The notes under the pieces are model-generated. The model did no database searches, was not told the origin of the DNA, and saw nothing but the letters and a program-made list of their open reading frames with translations. A stretch of 64,000 nt of DNA. It comes from Acidobacteriaceae bacterium KBS 89. Its GTDB lineage: Bacteria > Acidobacteriota > Terriglobia > Terriglobales > Acidobacteriaceae. A program made the translations under genes and the position numbers. The stretch is from assembly GCA_000381605.1 (NCBI GenBank), contig KB906758.1, forward strand, positions 248,001-312,000, in the 5' to 3' direction. This document shows, in pieces, positions 26,125 to 35,464 of this stretch. How positions within the stretch are numbered: the first letter of the stretch is position 1; each line of letters starts with the position of its first letter.

Positions 26125-29100
26125 ATGTTGACTCGTATGTTGCGGCATTGCTCGGTACTCGCTGTTGCCGCCATTTACTTTCTGACGTTTGTGCCCTCCG
26201 CTAGTCTGCGGGCCCAGAACATCTCCAGCGCTGAGCTTCACGGCACTGTGCACGACCCCAGCGGGGCGGTAGTTCCCAACGCGGCCATCACGATCGCGAA
26301 CGCTGCCAGGGGATTCTCGCGCTCGACGACGAGCGATGGCGAGGGGAACTACCAGCTTCTTCTTCTGCCGCCGGGTACGTACGTGGTTACGGTGACGGCG
26401 CCGGGCTTCGCCACGCTCAACGAAAGCAATATCGTTCTGACGGTTGGGGAGCGGGCGACGCTGCGGCTACCACTCGCGGTCAGTGGAACCGAGACCGTAA
26501 ATGTCAGCGCGGGCGCTGAGATTATCGAGACGCAGCGGAGCTCGCAGTCCACTACGGTTGATCAGCTGCGCATTACAAACCTGCCCACGAACGGCCGGAA
26601 CTACATCGGTTTCACCTTGACCAACTCGCAGATTGCTCGTGATGCCGCGCCTTCGATCGGGGCGATACCGACCTCGGGGTTGAACTTTGGCGGCGTTCGT
26701 GCGCGCTCAAACTCGATCAACATCGACGGCGCCGATGCGGGCGACTATATCTCCGGTGGAACTCGGACTACGGTTTCGCAGGATGCGGTGCAGGAGTTTC
26801 AGATCATCACGAACGGGTTTGACGCTGAGTACGGGCGCGCGTCGGGTGGCGTGGTGAACATTGTTACCAAGTCGGGGACCAACACGACGCATGGAAGCGC
26901 GTACGGTTTTTTGCGCAATCGTTATATACAAGCGACGAACCCGTTTTCGACTGTCTATCAGCCGGCGTATACACGTGTGCAGGCGGGATTCACTATCGGT
27001 GGCGCGATCGTTCCGGACAAAACGTTTTACTTTTTTTCGGCCGAACTCACGCGACGGCAGGAGACTGGCTTCTCCGATATTGGCGCGAACAACTTTGGCC
27101 TTACGAGTATTGATGTCAGCCGGTTCTACGGTGCTCCCGCGGGCACGCTGAAGGTGCAGGGAACTCTGCAGCAGCAGGCGTTTTTGCAGAACCCGCTGGT
27201 TCCTGCGAATACACCGGGCATTCAGCAGTACGTTGCGCTCGTGGGCTCGGGGTCGTCGATTGCGACTACCGGTCTGAACCCGACGTTTTTGCAACCGACC
27301 ATCGGGGTGAAGAACTTCGTTACGTCGGGACAGGTGTTGCCGGCGTCGTACGTACCGCTTAACAGCCTGATCGGCAACTTTCCTATCTCTGAGCGGACTG
27401 AGGTCTACTCGCTGCGCATCGATCAAAAGCTGACGAACAATCAGCAACTCGCGCTGCATGGAAGCGCGAGCCCGAGCTTTATCAGCGGCATTCAGGAGAG
27501 TGCTGCGAATCAGAACCTCGGCGAAAATTCCTTCTCCCGCACGGCTACGCAGAGCCTTCACGACTGGGCCATTTCTGCGCAACATACGATGGTGATCGGG
27601 AGCAACAAGGTCAATGAGCTACGGTTTCAATACGCACGACATCCCGTGCTCTTTGCGAACAGCAGTTCTCCGGGGGGTGCAAATACTGCCGTGAACATTC
27701 CCGGATTCGCCTACTTCGGTAAGACACCGTTCTCGGTCGTCAACCGAATTCAAGACCAGAACCAACTGCAAGACAACTTCACCTATACCCACGGTCCGCA
27801 CACGTTCAAGACGGGGATCGACCTTCGCTACATCCCTATCAATATTCTGCAAGGGCAGCTCTACGGTGGCGGCGACTATAGCTTCGGTTCGCTGAACAGT
27901 ACCGATGTTTCTTCTGCGCTGGTTGGTCTGCCGGGATTCTCACCGATTCAGGCTTACGGTCTGGGCATTCCTCAGTCGTTCGCACAGGGGATTGGCAACA
28001 CAAGCTTTAAATACGACCTGAAGGTGCTGGGCGCCTTTTTTCAGGACAGCTGGAGGGCCACAAATAAACTCACAGTGAACATTGGCGCGCGCTACGACAT
28101 TGAAGCTTACCCGACGAGGCCCGCGCTCAATGCGGCTACCACCAACGCAGAGAATGCCTATGGGATTCAAGCAGGAATTCGGCTGCAGCCAACCAACATT
28201 GCTCCACGCTTCGGGATCGCGTACGATGTCTATGGCAACGCAAAGACGGTTCTGCGCGCGAACTACGGAATCTTCTACGATCGAGCGCCGGGCAATCTCG
28301 AGGCGCAGTCGATCGCGTTCAACTCGACGACGGTTCCTTTGGTGATCCTCGCCGGTGGTGCGCCTTGCTCGGCTGCAAACCCCAATGGACCGGGTAGTCC
28401 TTTGAATCTCAATGCGACGAATACGTTTCAAGGGTCGCTTGGAAAGAGCAACTGTCTTGGCGCGAGCGCAGCCGGAGTCAATTACATTGCGAATCAGCAG
28501 CGGTTCGATCCCAACAACTCAAACTCTTTGTTTGTGAATCAAAACTTTCTTGCGGCCGGCTTCCCTCTTCCGATCCTTCCGTCGGGCCTTCCTGCGGATC
28601 TGCTCTTCAAGACTCCGTACGTACAGCAGATTTCGGTTGGGATCGAGCAGGAACTCGGCCACCAGATCTCGTTGAATATTGCGTACAACTCAACCGGCGG
28701 TCGTCATCTGAACCGGCCTATCAATGTGAACGCGGTTAACCCGCAACCTCTGATCGCGAACTGGCACAACGCAGTCAATGCGGTGAAGGCCGGGACCGCG
28801 GCGCCAGGCACTGCGAGTCCCACATCAAACCCGCTGACGGTTGCGACCGCGAGCGGAGTCAATCCCTGTGGGGTTGGGCCAACGGGGCCTTATGTTGCGC
28901 CGCCGCTGCTGAATTTCTTTCGGCCCTCCGGACTCAATGTTTCGCTGGCGCCTTTTCTTGCCAACCCGGCTGTCGGGGCGGGTCAGTGCGTCGCTCTGGC
29001 CAGTCAGATCGCGTTTGCGGATGGACTTGGGAAGGGAGTGCCTGTGCCGTTCGGCGATATGTCACCGAACCTTACCTCGGGGACCTCCAGCTACAACGGA

Positions 29101-29823
29101 CTGAGCGTGAACCTGAAGAAGCGCTTCTCCTCGAACTACGAGTTCCTGGTGAGCTATACGTGGTCGCATGCGATCGACGACTCGACAGACGTTGTGTCGA
29201 ACTCGGACGCACCGCAGAGCAATTACGCGCCGAACGCCGAGCGCAGCGTGTCTACCTTTGATCAGCGTAGTCGCTTTGTACTTTCGGGGGTTTACAACTC
29301 GGGACACATCGGAGGCTCAGGCTTCGTGCCCACCGTCTTCTCGGGCTTCACTGTTGCGCCCATCTTTGAGGTGTCGTCGGGTCGTCCGTTCAATATTCTC
29401 ACCGGCACCGACACCAACTTTGATTTCAATCCGTTGACTGATCGGCCTAACGCTGTTGCACCGAACAGCGGCCTAACGGGTTGCGGCACTGCTCCCGTGC
29501 TCTCGAAGTATTCTCCAACCGGAGCGTTCAATCTGCCGTGCTACATTGACGCACCGGCAAGCGCTGGTCCAACCGCCAGCTACTATGCGGGTAATTTGGG
29601 CCGCAACTACGGTGTGAAGCCTTACACGGTCTTCACCGACCTGCGTATCGCCCGAGCGTTTAACTTCCCACACGAGATAGCGTTTCAGGTCACGGCGGAT
29701 ATATTTAATTTGATTAATAAGAACAACACGCTGGATGTGAATCTTCTCTACACCGCTGCCGGAACACCAACGGCTGCGTACGATCCGAGACAGTTCCAGT
29801 TCGGAGCGCGCCTCTCCTTCTAG
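26125..29823 (+). CDS. Oar-like TonB-dependent receptor with carboxypeptidase-regulatory-like domain
   Basis: A 1232-residue outer-membrane protein. Start at 26125 (MLTRMLRHCSVLAVAAIYFLT) with an AAGGGAG ribosome binding site and a signal peptide ending near LRAQ. Residues about 38-120 form a CarboxypepD_reg-like beta-sandwich (AELHGTVHDPSGAVVPNAAI, then YQLLLLPPGTYVVTVTAPGF). A plug-like region follows (VDQLRITNLPTNGRNYIGFTL, then DAVQEFQIITNGFDAEYGRASGG). The rest is barrel, ending RQFQFGARLSF with the terminal Phe typical of outer-membrane barrels. Acidobacteria carry many such paralogues, thought to import large substrates. No SusD partner, TonB or sugar-hydrolase gene is adjacent, so the substrate is unknown. 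Confidence 0.92.
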   Translation: MLTRMLRHCSVLAVAAIYFLTFVPSASLRAQNISSAELHGTVHDPSGAVVPNAAITIANAARGFSRSTTSDGEGNYQLLLLPPGTYVVTVTAPGFATLNESNIVLTVGERATLRLPLAVSGTETVNVSAGAEIIETQRSSQSTTVDQLRITNLPTNGRNYIGFTLTNSQIARDAAPSIGAIPTSGLNFGGVRARSNSINIDGADAGDYISGGTRTTVSQDAVQEFQIITNGFDAEYGRASGGVVNIVTKSGTNTTHGSAYGFLRNRYIQATNPFSTVYQPAYTRVQAGFTIGGAIVPDKTFYFFSAELTRRQETGFSDIGANNFGLTSIDVSRFYGAPAGTLKVQGTLQQQAFLQNPLVPANTPGIQQYVALVGSGSSIATTGLNPTFLQPTIGVKNFVTSGQVLPASYVPLNSLIGNFPISERTEVYSLRIDQKLTNNQQLALHGSASPSFISGIQESAANQNLGENSFSRTATQSLHDWAISAQHTMVIGSNKVNELRFQYARHPVLFANSSSPGGANTAVNIPGFAYFGKTPFSVVNRIQDQNQLQDNFTYTHGPHTFKTGIDLRYIPINILQGQLYGGGDYSFGSLNSTDVSSALVGLPGFSPIQAYGLGIPQSFAQGIGNTSFKYDLKVLGAFFQDSWRATNKLTVNIGARYDIEAYPTRPALNAATTNAENAYGIQAGIRLQPTNIAPRFGIAYDVYGNAKTVLRANYGIFYDRAPGNLEAQSIAFNSTTVPLVILAGGAPCSAANPNGPGSPLNLNATNTFQGSLGKSNCLGASAAGVNYIANQQRFDPNNSNSLFVNQNFLAAGFPLPILPSGLPADLLFKTPYVQQISVGIEQELGHQISLNIAYNSTGGRHLNRPINVNAVNPQPLIANWHNAVNAVKAGTAAPGTASPTSNPLTVATASGVNPCGVGPTGPYVAPPLLNFFRPSGLNVSLAPFLANPAVGAGQCVALASQIAFADGLGKGVPVPFGDMSPNLTSGTSSYNGLSVNLKKRFSSNYEFLVSYTWSHAIDDSTDVVSNSDAPQSNYAPNAERSVSTFDQRSRFVLSGVYNSGHIGGSGFVPTVFSGFTVAPIFEVSSGRPFNILTGTDTNFDFNPLTDRPNAVAPNSGLTGCGTAPVLSKYSPTGAFNLPCYIDAPASAGPTASYYAGNLGRNYGVKPYTVFTDLRIARAFNFPHEIAFQVTADIFNLINKNNTLDVNLLYTAAGTPTAAYDPRQFQFGARLSF

Positions 29824-30071
29824 CCGTTCTAATCGGTTGCTTCCAATCTTTCATTTTTTTTCTAACTCTTTGCAAATCAATATTGAACCAACCGCTATCC
29901 AATCAGTTGTCATCTAACTGAGTGGCGTTCATTGTCGCGTTCCGACCCTGACCCCAGGACGACTGTGCAGATGACCGCAACATGTCCGCGAAGATCAGTG
30001 TTTAGTTCGAGAGATTTACTGATCTGAAGGAAGACTGTCCCGTGTTGGTTTGAAGGTTTGGAAGGGTCGGG

Positions 30072-31094
30072 ATGAGGAAGATAATCGTCGCCTCGGCGAT
30101 ATTTGCGATGTTGGTGTCGGCGCTAGGCGGAGTACGCGCGTGGGCGGATGCAGCTCTATTGATGGAAGAGCCTTATGGCGAGTTCGGTGCCTTCAATCCG
30201 ACCGGCCACGCGGCGATTTATCTGAACCATGTCTGCGCTGAGTCGCCTACGCGGCTGCGACCATGCCGTCCAGGCGAGCCAGGGGCCGTCATCAGCCGGT
30301 ACCACAAGATTGACGGTTACGATTGGCTCGCCATTCCGCTTGTTCCCTATCTGTACGCGGTGGAGCGAGTGGAGGACGTGCCCCTAACAGCGAACGCAGA
30401 GCTTGAGGCGAGTCTGCGCGATCGATATAGGCGCAGCCACCTGCTGAAATTTGCCCCCGACGTTGCTGAGGGCAAGAAGGCTGGTGAAGCTCCCGGCGGG
30501 GAGTGGACGCAGTTGATCGGTGCCTCGTACGACCGCAGGATCTACGGCTTCCAGATCGAGACGACGCCGGACGAAGACACTCAGTTCATGAACAAGTTCA
30601 ACGACAGTCCGAATGTCGGCCACTTCAATCTTTTATTTCATAACTGCGCCGATTTTTCGCGCACGCTGCTCAACGTCTACTATCCGCACGGCGTGCACCG
30701 AAACTACTTCGTCGATCTTGGCATCACGACTCCGAAGCAGGTGGCGCGGTCGCTGACGAAGTACGCGGATCATCATCCGGAGCTGACGTTTTCTACTTTC
30801 ATGATTCCGCAGGTTCCGGGAAGCATCAAACGCAGCCATCCTATCGACGGCGTACTGGAGTCGGTTGTGAAGTCGAAGAAGTATGTCCTTCCGCTGGCGG
30901 TGCTGAGTCCGGAGGTGACTGCGGGTCTTGTGGTCGCTTATCTGACCGACGGGCGTTTCAAACCACCAAAGGATGCGACCGTGGAGATCGTACCGGGCGA
31001 TGCGGTTACGAAGGCCGAACCAGTGCCGGAGACAACGCCAGCCGAGGTTCCCGCAACGCTTCAGACGAGGCATCCTCTGCCGCATCCGCAGTGA
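30072..31094 (+). CDS. Secreted protein with candidate permuted papain-like (NlpC/P60 type) Cys-His pair
   Basis: A 340-residue exported protein with a signal peptide (MRKIIVASAIFAMLVSALGG, then AWA). Early in the mature part is NPTGHAAIYLNHVC (His at about 47), and later GHFNLLFHNCADFSRTLLN (Cys at about 195). In permuted NlpC/P60 and LRAT-like proteins a GHxxIY-type histidine precedes an N-C nucleophile, the reverse of classical papain order; this matches. DUF4105-like proteins are another possibility. The C-terminal 40 residues are Pro/Glu/Thr-rich (EPVPETTPAEVPATLQ). It may act on peptidoglycan or lipid amides. Assignment is by motif only. Its stop converges on the gene at 31111. Confidence 0.65.
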   Translation: MRKIIVASAIFAMLVSALGGVRAWADAALLMEEPYGEFGAFNPTGHAAIYLNHVCAESPTRLRPCRPGEPGAVISRYHKIDGYDWLAIPLVPYLYAVERVEDVPLTANAELEASLRDRYRRSHLLKFAPDVAEGKKAGEAPGGEWTQLIGASYDRRIYGFQIETTPDEDTQFMNKFNDSPNVGHFNLLFHNCADFSRTLLNVYYPHGVHRNYFVDLGITTPKQVARSLTKYADHHPELTFSTFMIPQVPGSIKRSHPIDGVLESVVKSKKYVLPLAVLSPEVTAGLVVAYLTDGRFKPPKDATVEIVPGDAVTKAEPVPETTPAEVPATLQTRHPLPHPQ

Positions 31095-31110
31095 CTGTCA
31101 GGCGTCTCGT

Positions 31111-31710
31111 TCAATCGACATTCAAGGTCGCGTCGGCATCCATCACCAGCGAGCTACCATCAACGAGTAGAGAGTGAAGTTTGAGCGAGCTGAGCGACAG
31201 TGCGTACCCGGTTGTCTCGGTCGAGCGGCTAAGCAGCTGCCGCATTAAGATGGCGGCGTTCACCTTCATCTGCGCGGGAACCTTGCGACTCAAAAATGGC
31301 ACGAGCAGAAAGTTCAACTCCTTTGAGGAACTCAGCCGTTCGATACGCGCGTCGCGAAAACCGATGCTCTCCTGCTCGGCTTCGGGAATCAGGGAGACGT
31401 CGGCATCGGTGTCAAGAGAGACGCCGATGCAGGTCCCATGGAGTGTCGTGCCGAGCTTTGATTTGGTATGGACATGGACGACGATGCGATTCTGTACGAA
31501 GGTTACACGCGGTGATTCGGCGTAGACATAACAGGCCGATGTGGCGTCGCCGCGGAGATAGTAGCGGCCCTGGGGACCATTGAAGAGCTGCGTCTGGAGG
31601 GTGCGTTCCAAGGCCTGGGCGGAGACTCTTGCCTCAATAGCGGAGGCGGAGCGGGCGGCAGAGAGTACAAGCGCAACGGCGAGGGCCAGACGAAACGGAG
31701 ATCGGTGCAT
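31111..31710 (-). CDS. Exported protein of unknown function
   Basis: A 199-residue protein with a signal peptide (MHRSPFRLALAVALVLSAAR, then SASA). The mature part is beta-rich with amphipathic strands (VTFVQNRIVVHVHTKSKL, then CIGVSLDTDADVSLIPE, and the last strand SLVMDADATLNVD). It starts EARVSAQALERTLQTQLF, which resembles the N-terminal helix of YceB/DUF1439-type or LEA-like lipid-binding proteins. Two cysteines (ATSACYVY and LHGTCIGV) could pair. I do not assign a family. It is divergent from the nucleoside hydrolase. Confidence 0.7.
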   Translation of the reverse strand: MHRSPFRLALAVALVLSAARSASAIEARVSAQALERTLQTQLFNGPQGRYYLRGDATSACYVYAESPRVTFVQNRIVVHVHTKSKLGTTLHGTCIGVSLDTDADVSLIPEAEQESIGFRDARIERLSSSKELNFLLVPFLSRKVPAQMKVNAAILMRQLLSRSTETTGYALSLSSLKLHSLLVDGSSLVMDADATLNVD

Positions 31711-31788
31711 GGTGCTTTAAGCATAATGGCTGTGGGTGTATCGTTTGCGCGATGAACCGGCTGTCGTGGCTGCTACTCTGTCTTCAAC

Positions 31789-32979
31789 ATGCTTCCAAAA
31801 CCACGTTCGTTGTGTGCTCTGCTTTTTTGTGCGCTCCTGTCTGCGACTGGAGGTGCTCAGTCGCGGCGCATGGTAATCATCGATCAGGATGGCAGCGGCC
31901 CTGGCGGCTCCGACCAGATGGCGATGATGGTGCTGCTGCAATCTCCGCAGGCACAGGTGCTGGGGATCACGATCGTCAGCGGTGATGCGTGGCAGCCGGA
32001 AGAGGTGCAGCACACGCTGCGCATGCTGGAACTCATCCATCGCACCGACGTTCCGGTTGTGCCGGGAGCAATTTTTCCGTTGGTCCGCACGGAGCAGGAG
32101 ACGAAGTTGCAGCAGCAGCTCTACGGATCCTTTGCGTGGTACGGGGCGTGGGGAGATCTTGCAGCGAAGACCAGCCGCCAGCCAAATCATGGGCCTTACG
32201 TTATTCCGAAGTTAGTTGAGGGCAACCCGAGCTTGAAACCGTTGGCCGAGGATGCTGCTCACTTTATGGTTCGCCAGGTCCACGCGCATCCGCACGAGGT
32301 GACGATCTACGCCGGCGGTCCTCTTACTAATATTGCGCTCGCTATCTCTATTGATCCGCATTTCGCCGAGCTTACGCAGGGTATTGTCATGATGGGCGGC
32401 AGCCTCGGCCCGCAGACCAGCGATCCCGAGTTCGCCAACAATCCGCGGCACGAATTCAACTTCTGGTTCGATCCGGAGGCGGCGCACATCACGCTTCGCG
32501 CGCACTGGCCGCGCATCGATCTCACCACGGTTGATATTTCCATCAAGACTGCTTTCACCAAGGCGATGCTCGATGAGATTGCTCAGTCCTCAAGCCCTGC
32601 CGCGAAGTATCTCGCAGCGTACTCGAATGAGTTTTACTACTGCTGGGACGAGTTGGTCGCTGCAGCATGGCTCGATCCATCGATCATTACAAAAGAGAAG
32701 AAACTTTATATTGACGTCAATCTCGATCGAGGCCCACTTTACGGAGACACTCTTACTTGGACCGATGCGAATAAGCCGTCGCTCGATCTGCAACTTGTCC
32801 ATGTCCAGACGGAGGTCGATCTGCCACGGTTCAACAAGCTATTCATCGATCTTATGAAGGCTCAGCCGCAGTCTTCTTCGGTTCGAAATGACATCGCCAG
32901 AATTAGCGAGTCGACATGTATCCTTCAAGGTGCGTTTGTGTCTTGTGTTTGGCGGGTTGTGAATCCGCCGGGAGGATGA
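31789..32979 (+). CDS. Secreted nucleoside hydrolase-like protein, atypical metal motif
   Basis: A 396-residue exported protein (signal MLPKPRSLCALLFCALLSAT, then GGA). The inosine-uridine nucleoside hydrolase fold is visible: VLGITIVSGDAWQP, VPVVPGA, VTIYAGGPLTNIALAISIDP, QGIVMMGGSLGP and the EFNFWFDPEAAHITL block. The usual N-terminal calcium motif D-x-D-x-G-x-D-D is altered to IDQDGSGPGGSDQMA (Asp32, Asp34, Asp42), with an insertion and Ser in place of one Asp, so activity on nucleosides is uncertain. The last about 30 residues (after FIDLMKAQPQ) look unlike the family and include three Cys. The gene abuts the NIPSNAP gene with no gap. Confidence 0.82.
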   Translation: MLPKPRSLCALLFCALLSATGGAQSRRMVIIDQDGSGPGGSDQMAMMVLLQSPQAQVLGITIVSGDAWQPEEVQHTLRMLELIHRTDVPVVPGAIFPLVRTEQETKLQQQLYGSFAWYGAWGDLAAKTSRQPNHGPYVIPKLVEGNPSLKPLAEDAAHFMVRQVHAHPHEVTIYAGGPLTNIALAISIDPHFAELTQGIVMMGGSLGPQTSDPEFANNPRHEFNFWFDPEAAHITLRAHWPRIDLTTVDISIKTAFTKAMLDEIAQSSSPAAKYLAAYSNEFYYCWDELVAAAWLDPSIITKEKKLYIDVNLDRGPLYGDTLTWTDANKPSLDLQLVHVQTEVDLPRFNKLFIDLMKAQPQSSSVRNDIARISESTCILQGAFVSCVWRVVNPPGG

Positions 32980-33786
32980 ATGGAAAGGCGTGAATTTTTG
33001 ACCACGTCGGTTGCGGCTTCGGCTTTTGCTCTCGCCAGCCAGGGTTCGGCCCAGGCGCGGTTGTCAGCGGCTCCGGGTAAAGCGCGCGAGTATTATGAGA
33101 TTCGCAAGTATCATCTGCAGTCCGGCCCGCAGATCAAGCTGACGGAGAGCTATGTCTCGGACGCGCTTATCCCTGCACTGAACCGGCTTGGGATTGCGCC
33201 TGTGGGTGCGTTCCATCTCGACATCGGCCCGGAGACGCCGACGTTGTATCTGTTGGTGCCCAGTACGAATCTTGAGGCGCTGGCTACCGCTGAACTTCAT
33301 CTCGCGCAGGACGCGATCTTTATGAAGGCCGCTGAGCCTTTCTGGAACACACCGGCTACAGCGCCCGCGTTTCAGCGGATCGAAAGCTCGCTGCTGATTG
33401 CATTCGAGGGTTGGCCGAAGCTGACTCTGCCTGCGTCGAGTACGCAGCATGGCAAGCGGATCTTTCAGTTGCGCACCTACGAGAGCGCGACCAGTCAGGA
33501 TCACGTTCGCAAGGTCGAGATGTTTCATCACGGCGAGTTCGAGATCTTTCAGGCGTCGGGCTTTGGACAGGTCTTCTATGGCGATACGCTGATCGGCCCG
33601 CGAATGCCGAACCTGACTTACATGCTCAGCTTCGCGGACATGGCGGACCTGAATGCAAAGTGGGACGTCTTCCGTAATGCGCCGGAGTGGAAGAAGCTAT
33701 CGTCGTCGCCGCGGTATGCCTTCGAAGCCATTGTGAGCAATATCTCGAACCTCATCCTGAGCCCGACAACTTACTCGCAGATTTAA
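32980..33786 (+). CDS. NIPSNAP-family exported protein with Tat-like signal
   Basis: A 268-residue protein. It starts MERREFLTTSVAASAFALAS, a short twin-arginine signal. Two NIPSNAP domains (dimeric ferredoxin-like folds) follow: YYEIRKYHLQSGPQIKLTES at about 38-57 and IFQLRTYESATSQDHVRKVE at about 160-179, the latter with the ELRTY-type signature. NIPSNAP domains occur in proteins of unclear role and in small-molecule-modifying dimers. The ATG directly follows the stop of the nucleoside hydrolase, and the ribosome binding site GGAGGATGA lies inside that gene's last codons. The two are therefore co-translated and probably act together outside the cytoplasm. Confidence 0.87.
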   Translation: MERREFLTTSVAASAFALASQGSAQARLSAAPGKAREYYEIRKYHLQSGPQIKLTESYVSDALIPALNRLGIAPVGAFHLDIGPETPTLYLLVPSTNLEALATAELHLAQDAIFMKAAEPFWNTPATAPAFQRIESSLLIAFEGWPKLTLPASSTQHGKRIFQLRTYESATSQDHVRKVEMFHHGEFEIFQASGFGQVFYGDTLIGPRMPNLTYMLSFADMADLNAKWDVFRNAPEWKKLSSSPRYAFEAIVSNISNLILSPTTYSQI

Positions 33787-33833
33787 GCGATCACAGACCA
33801 TTCACTACCAGAGAAACGCGACGAGAGATCACT

Positions 33834-34739
33834 ATGGATATCGCACAACTGAACGAGCACTTCGGCCTCCCTGGCGTACTTAGCTTTCATTCGACCGCGA
33901 GTGGACTTATCTATGCCAGCATCACGGCACCGCAAGCGACCGCAACCGTCTACCTGCAGGGCGCTCATCTGGCTGCGTGGCAACCGAAGGGGCAGCAGCC
34001 AGCGATCTTCCTCAGTCGCAGGAGCGACTTCGCGCCTGGAAAGCCGATTCGCGGCGGTGTTCCCATTGCCTTTCCGTGGTTTGCCAATCGGCATGACGGA
34101 AAGACGGGACCGTCGCATGGGTTTGCGCGCATCCAGGAGTGGACGCTTGCGTTTGCGGCGCTTGCAGGCGACGACTTGCACATGACCTTCACGCTCGGAC
34201 CGACAGAGGTCAGCCGCGGTCTTGGCTTCGACAACTTCAGGCTGGCCTTCCAGCTGACGATAGGCCGCTCGCTGACGATGCAGCTGACTGTGGTCAACGA
34301 CGCAACCGTTCCGCTGGTCTTTGAAGAAGCGCTTCACACCTACTATGCTGTGGCGGACATTCACGAGGTCACGGTTGACGGACTCGACGGCGTGACCTAC
34401 CTGGATAAGACCGACAATTTCCAATCGAAGGTGCAGCACGGTGCGATCACGATTACGGCGCCGACTGATCGTGTGCATCTCAATACCACGAGCACCTGCA
34501 TTGTTCACGACGCGGGCGGCAAGCGCCGAATCACTGTGGCTAAGACCGGCTCCGACACGACCGTCATCTGGAATCCATGGGAGTCGGGCGCATTGAAGCT
34601 ACCGGATTTGGACCCTACCGAGTGGCACGAGTACATCGCGGTCGAGACGGTGAACGCCGCGGCCAATGCGGTGACACTGGCTCCGGGCGCGAAGCATGTC
34701 ATGGAGGCCCGCGTGACGGTTGAAGGTGTCGGCGGGTAG
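33834..34739 (+). CDS. D-hexose-6-phosphate mutarotase (aldose-1-epimerase family)
   Basis: A 301-residue cytoplasmic enzyme like YeaD, which interconverts the anomers of glucose 6-phosphate. Family blocks are VYLQGAHLAAWQP, FLSRRSDFAPGKPIRGGVPIAFPWF, PSHGFARIQEWTL, EEALHTYYAVADI (with a catalytic-type His) and the C-terminal NPWESGALKLPDLDPTEWHEYIAVETVN with the conserved Glu of E-T. The ATG at 33834 is chosen: it has ACGAGAG upstream and opens the domain; the frame extends back into the NIPSNAP gene. No signal peptide. Confidence 0.92.
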   Translation: MDIAQLNEHFGLPGVLSFHSTASGLIYASITAPQATATVYLQGAHLAAWQPKGQQPAIFLSRRSDFAPGKPIRGGVPIAFPWFANRHDGKTGPSHGFARIQEWTLAFAALAGDDLHMTFTLGPTEVSRGLGFDNFRLAFQLTIGRSLTMQLTVVNDATVPLVFEEALHTYYAVADIHEVTVDGLDGVTYLDKTDNFQSKVQHGAITITAPTDRVHLNTTSTCIVHDAGGKRRITVAKTGSDTTVIWNPWESGALKLPDLDPTEWHEYIAVETVNAAANAVTLAPGAKHVMEARVTVEGVGG

Positions 34740-34840
34740 ACGACGCTGCTGCCGAAGTGGCTGGTTATCGGAGGTTATTTCCCAGGCCCGCTCGAACGAT
34801 TTTGCTCAACTCCGGCTCTGCCGCTACTCTCAAAGTAATC

Positions 34841-35437
34841 ATGCTCATACTAGCTTCAGCCTCGCCCCGCCGCCACGAATTGCTCTCACAGGCCGGTTTG
34901 ACCTTCAGCGTTGTCGCCGCTGGTATCAATGAAGACCTACTGCCGAACGAAGCGGCCGCAGCGTATGTTCAACGGCTCGCCGAGGAGAAGGCACAGGCCG
35001 TCTGGAATGGCAACGTCTCGTCGGATAGTCAGGAGGATCCGCTTATCGTGCTTGGCGCCGATACCTGCGTTGTTTGCGACGGCCACATCCTGGGTAAGCC
35101 AGCCAATACTGTCGACGCGCGAAGGATGCTCGAGTTGTTGAGCGGGCGAACCCACGCGGTGCTTACCGGGCTTGCCGCTGTTACGCGCGGCAAGGTCGTC
35201 CGAGATGTCGAGATCACACAGGTGACCTTCAACCACATGATCGATGCTGAGATCGCACGATACATCGCGAGCGGAGAGCCACTGGATAAGGCGGGAGCGT
35301 ATGCCATCCAGGGCTACGCTGCCCGGTGGATTCCGCGGATCGAAGGCTGCTACTTCAACGTGATGGGACTGCCGATCGCACGCACGATTGCACTGCTGGC
35401 GGAAGCTGAGGTTGCGCTTGCTGTCGACGAAAAATAG
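34841..35437 (+). CDS. maf: Maf-family nucleotide pyrophosphatase
   Basis: A 198-residue house-cleaning enzyme that hydrolyses non-canonical nucleotides (dTTP/UTP or 7-methyl-GTP in characterised members). The N-terminal motif LILASASPRRHELL, the central VLGADTCVVCDG, GRTHAVLTGLAAV, DKAGAYAIQGYAARWIPRIEGCYFNVMGLP are all in place. The K-A-G-A-Y-A-I-Q-G block is the YhdE type (dTTP/UTP). Start at 34841 (MLILASAS); the longer frame to 34757 adds a non-conserved tail. The ribosome binding site is weak. Confidence 0.93.
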   Translation: MLILASASPRRHELLSQAGLTFSVVAAGINEDLLPNEAAAAYVQRLAEEKAQAVWNGNVSSDSQEDPLIVLGADTCVVCDGHILGKPANTVDARRMLELLSGRTHAVLTGLAAVTRGKVVRDVEITQVTFNHMIDAEIARYIASGEPLDKAGAYAIQGYAARWIPRIEGCYFNVMGLPIARTIALLAEAEVALAVDEK

Positions 35438-35464
35438 GTGTGGTTACAAAATCTAACGGTCGAT

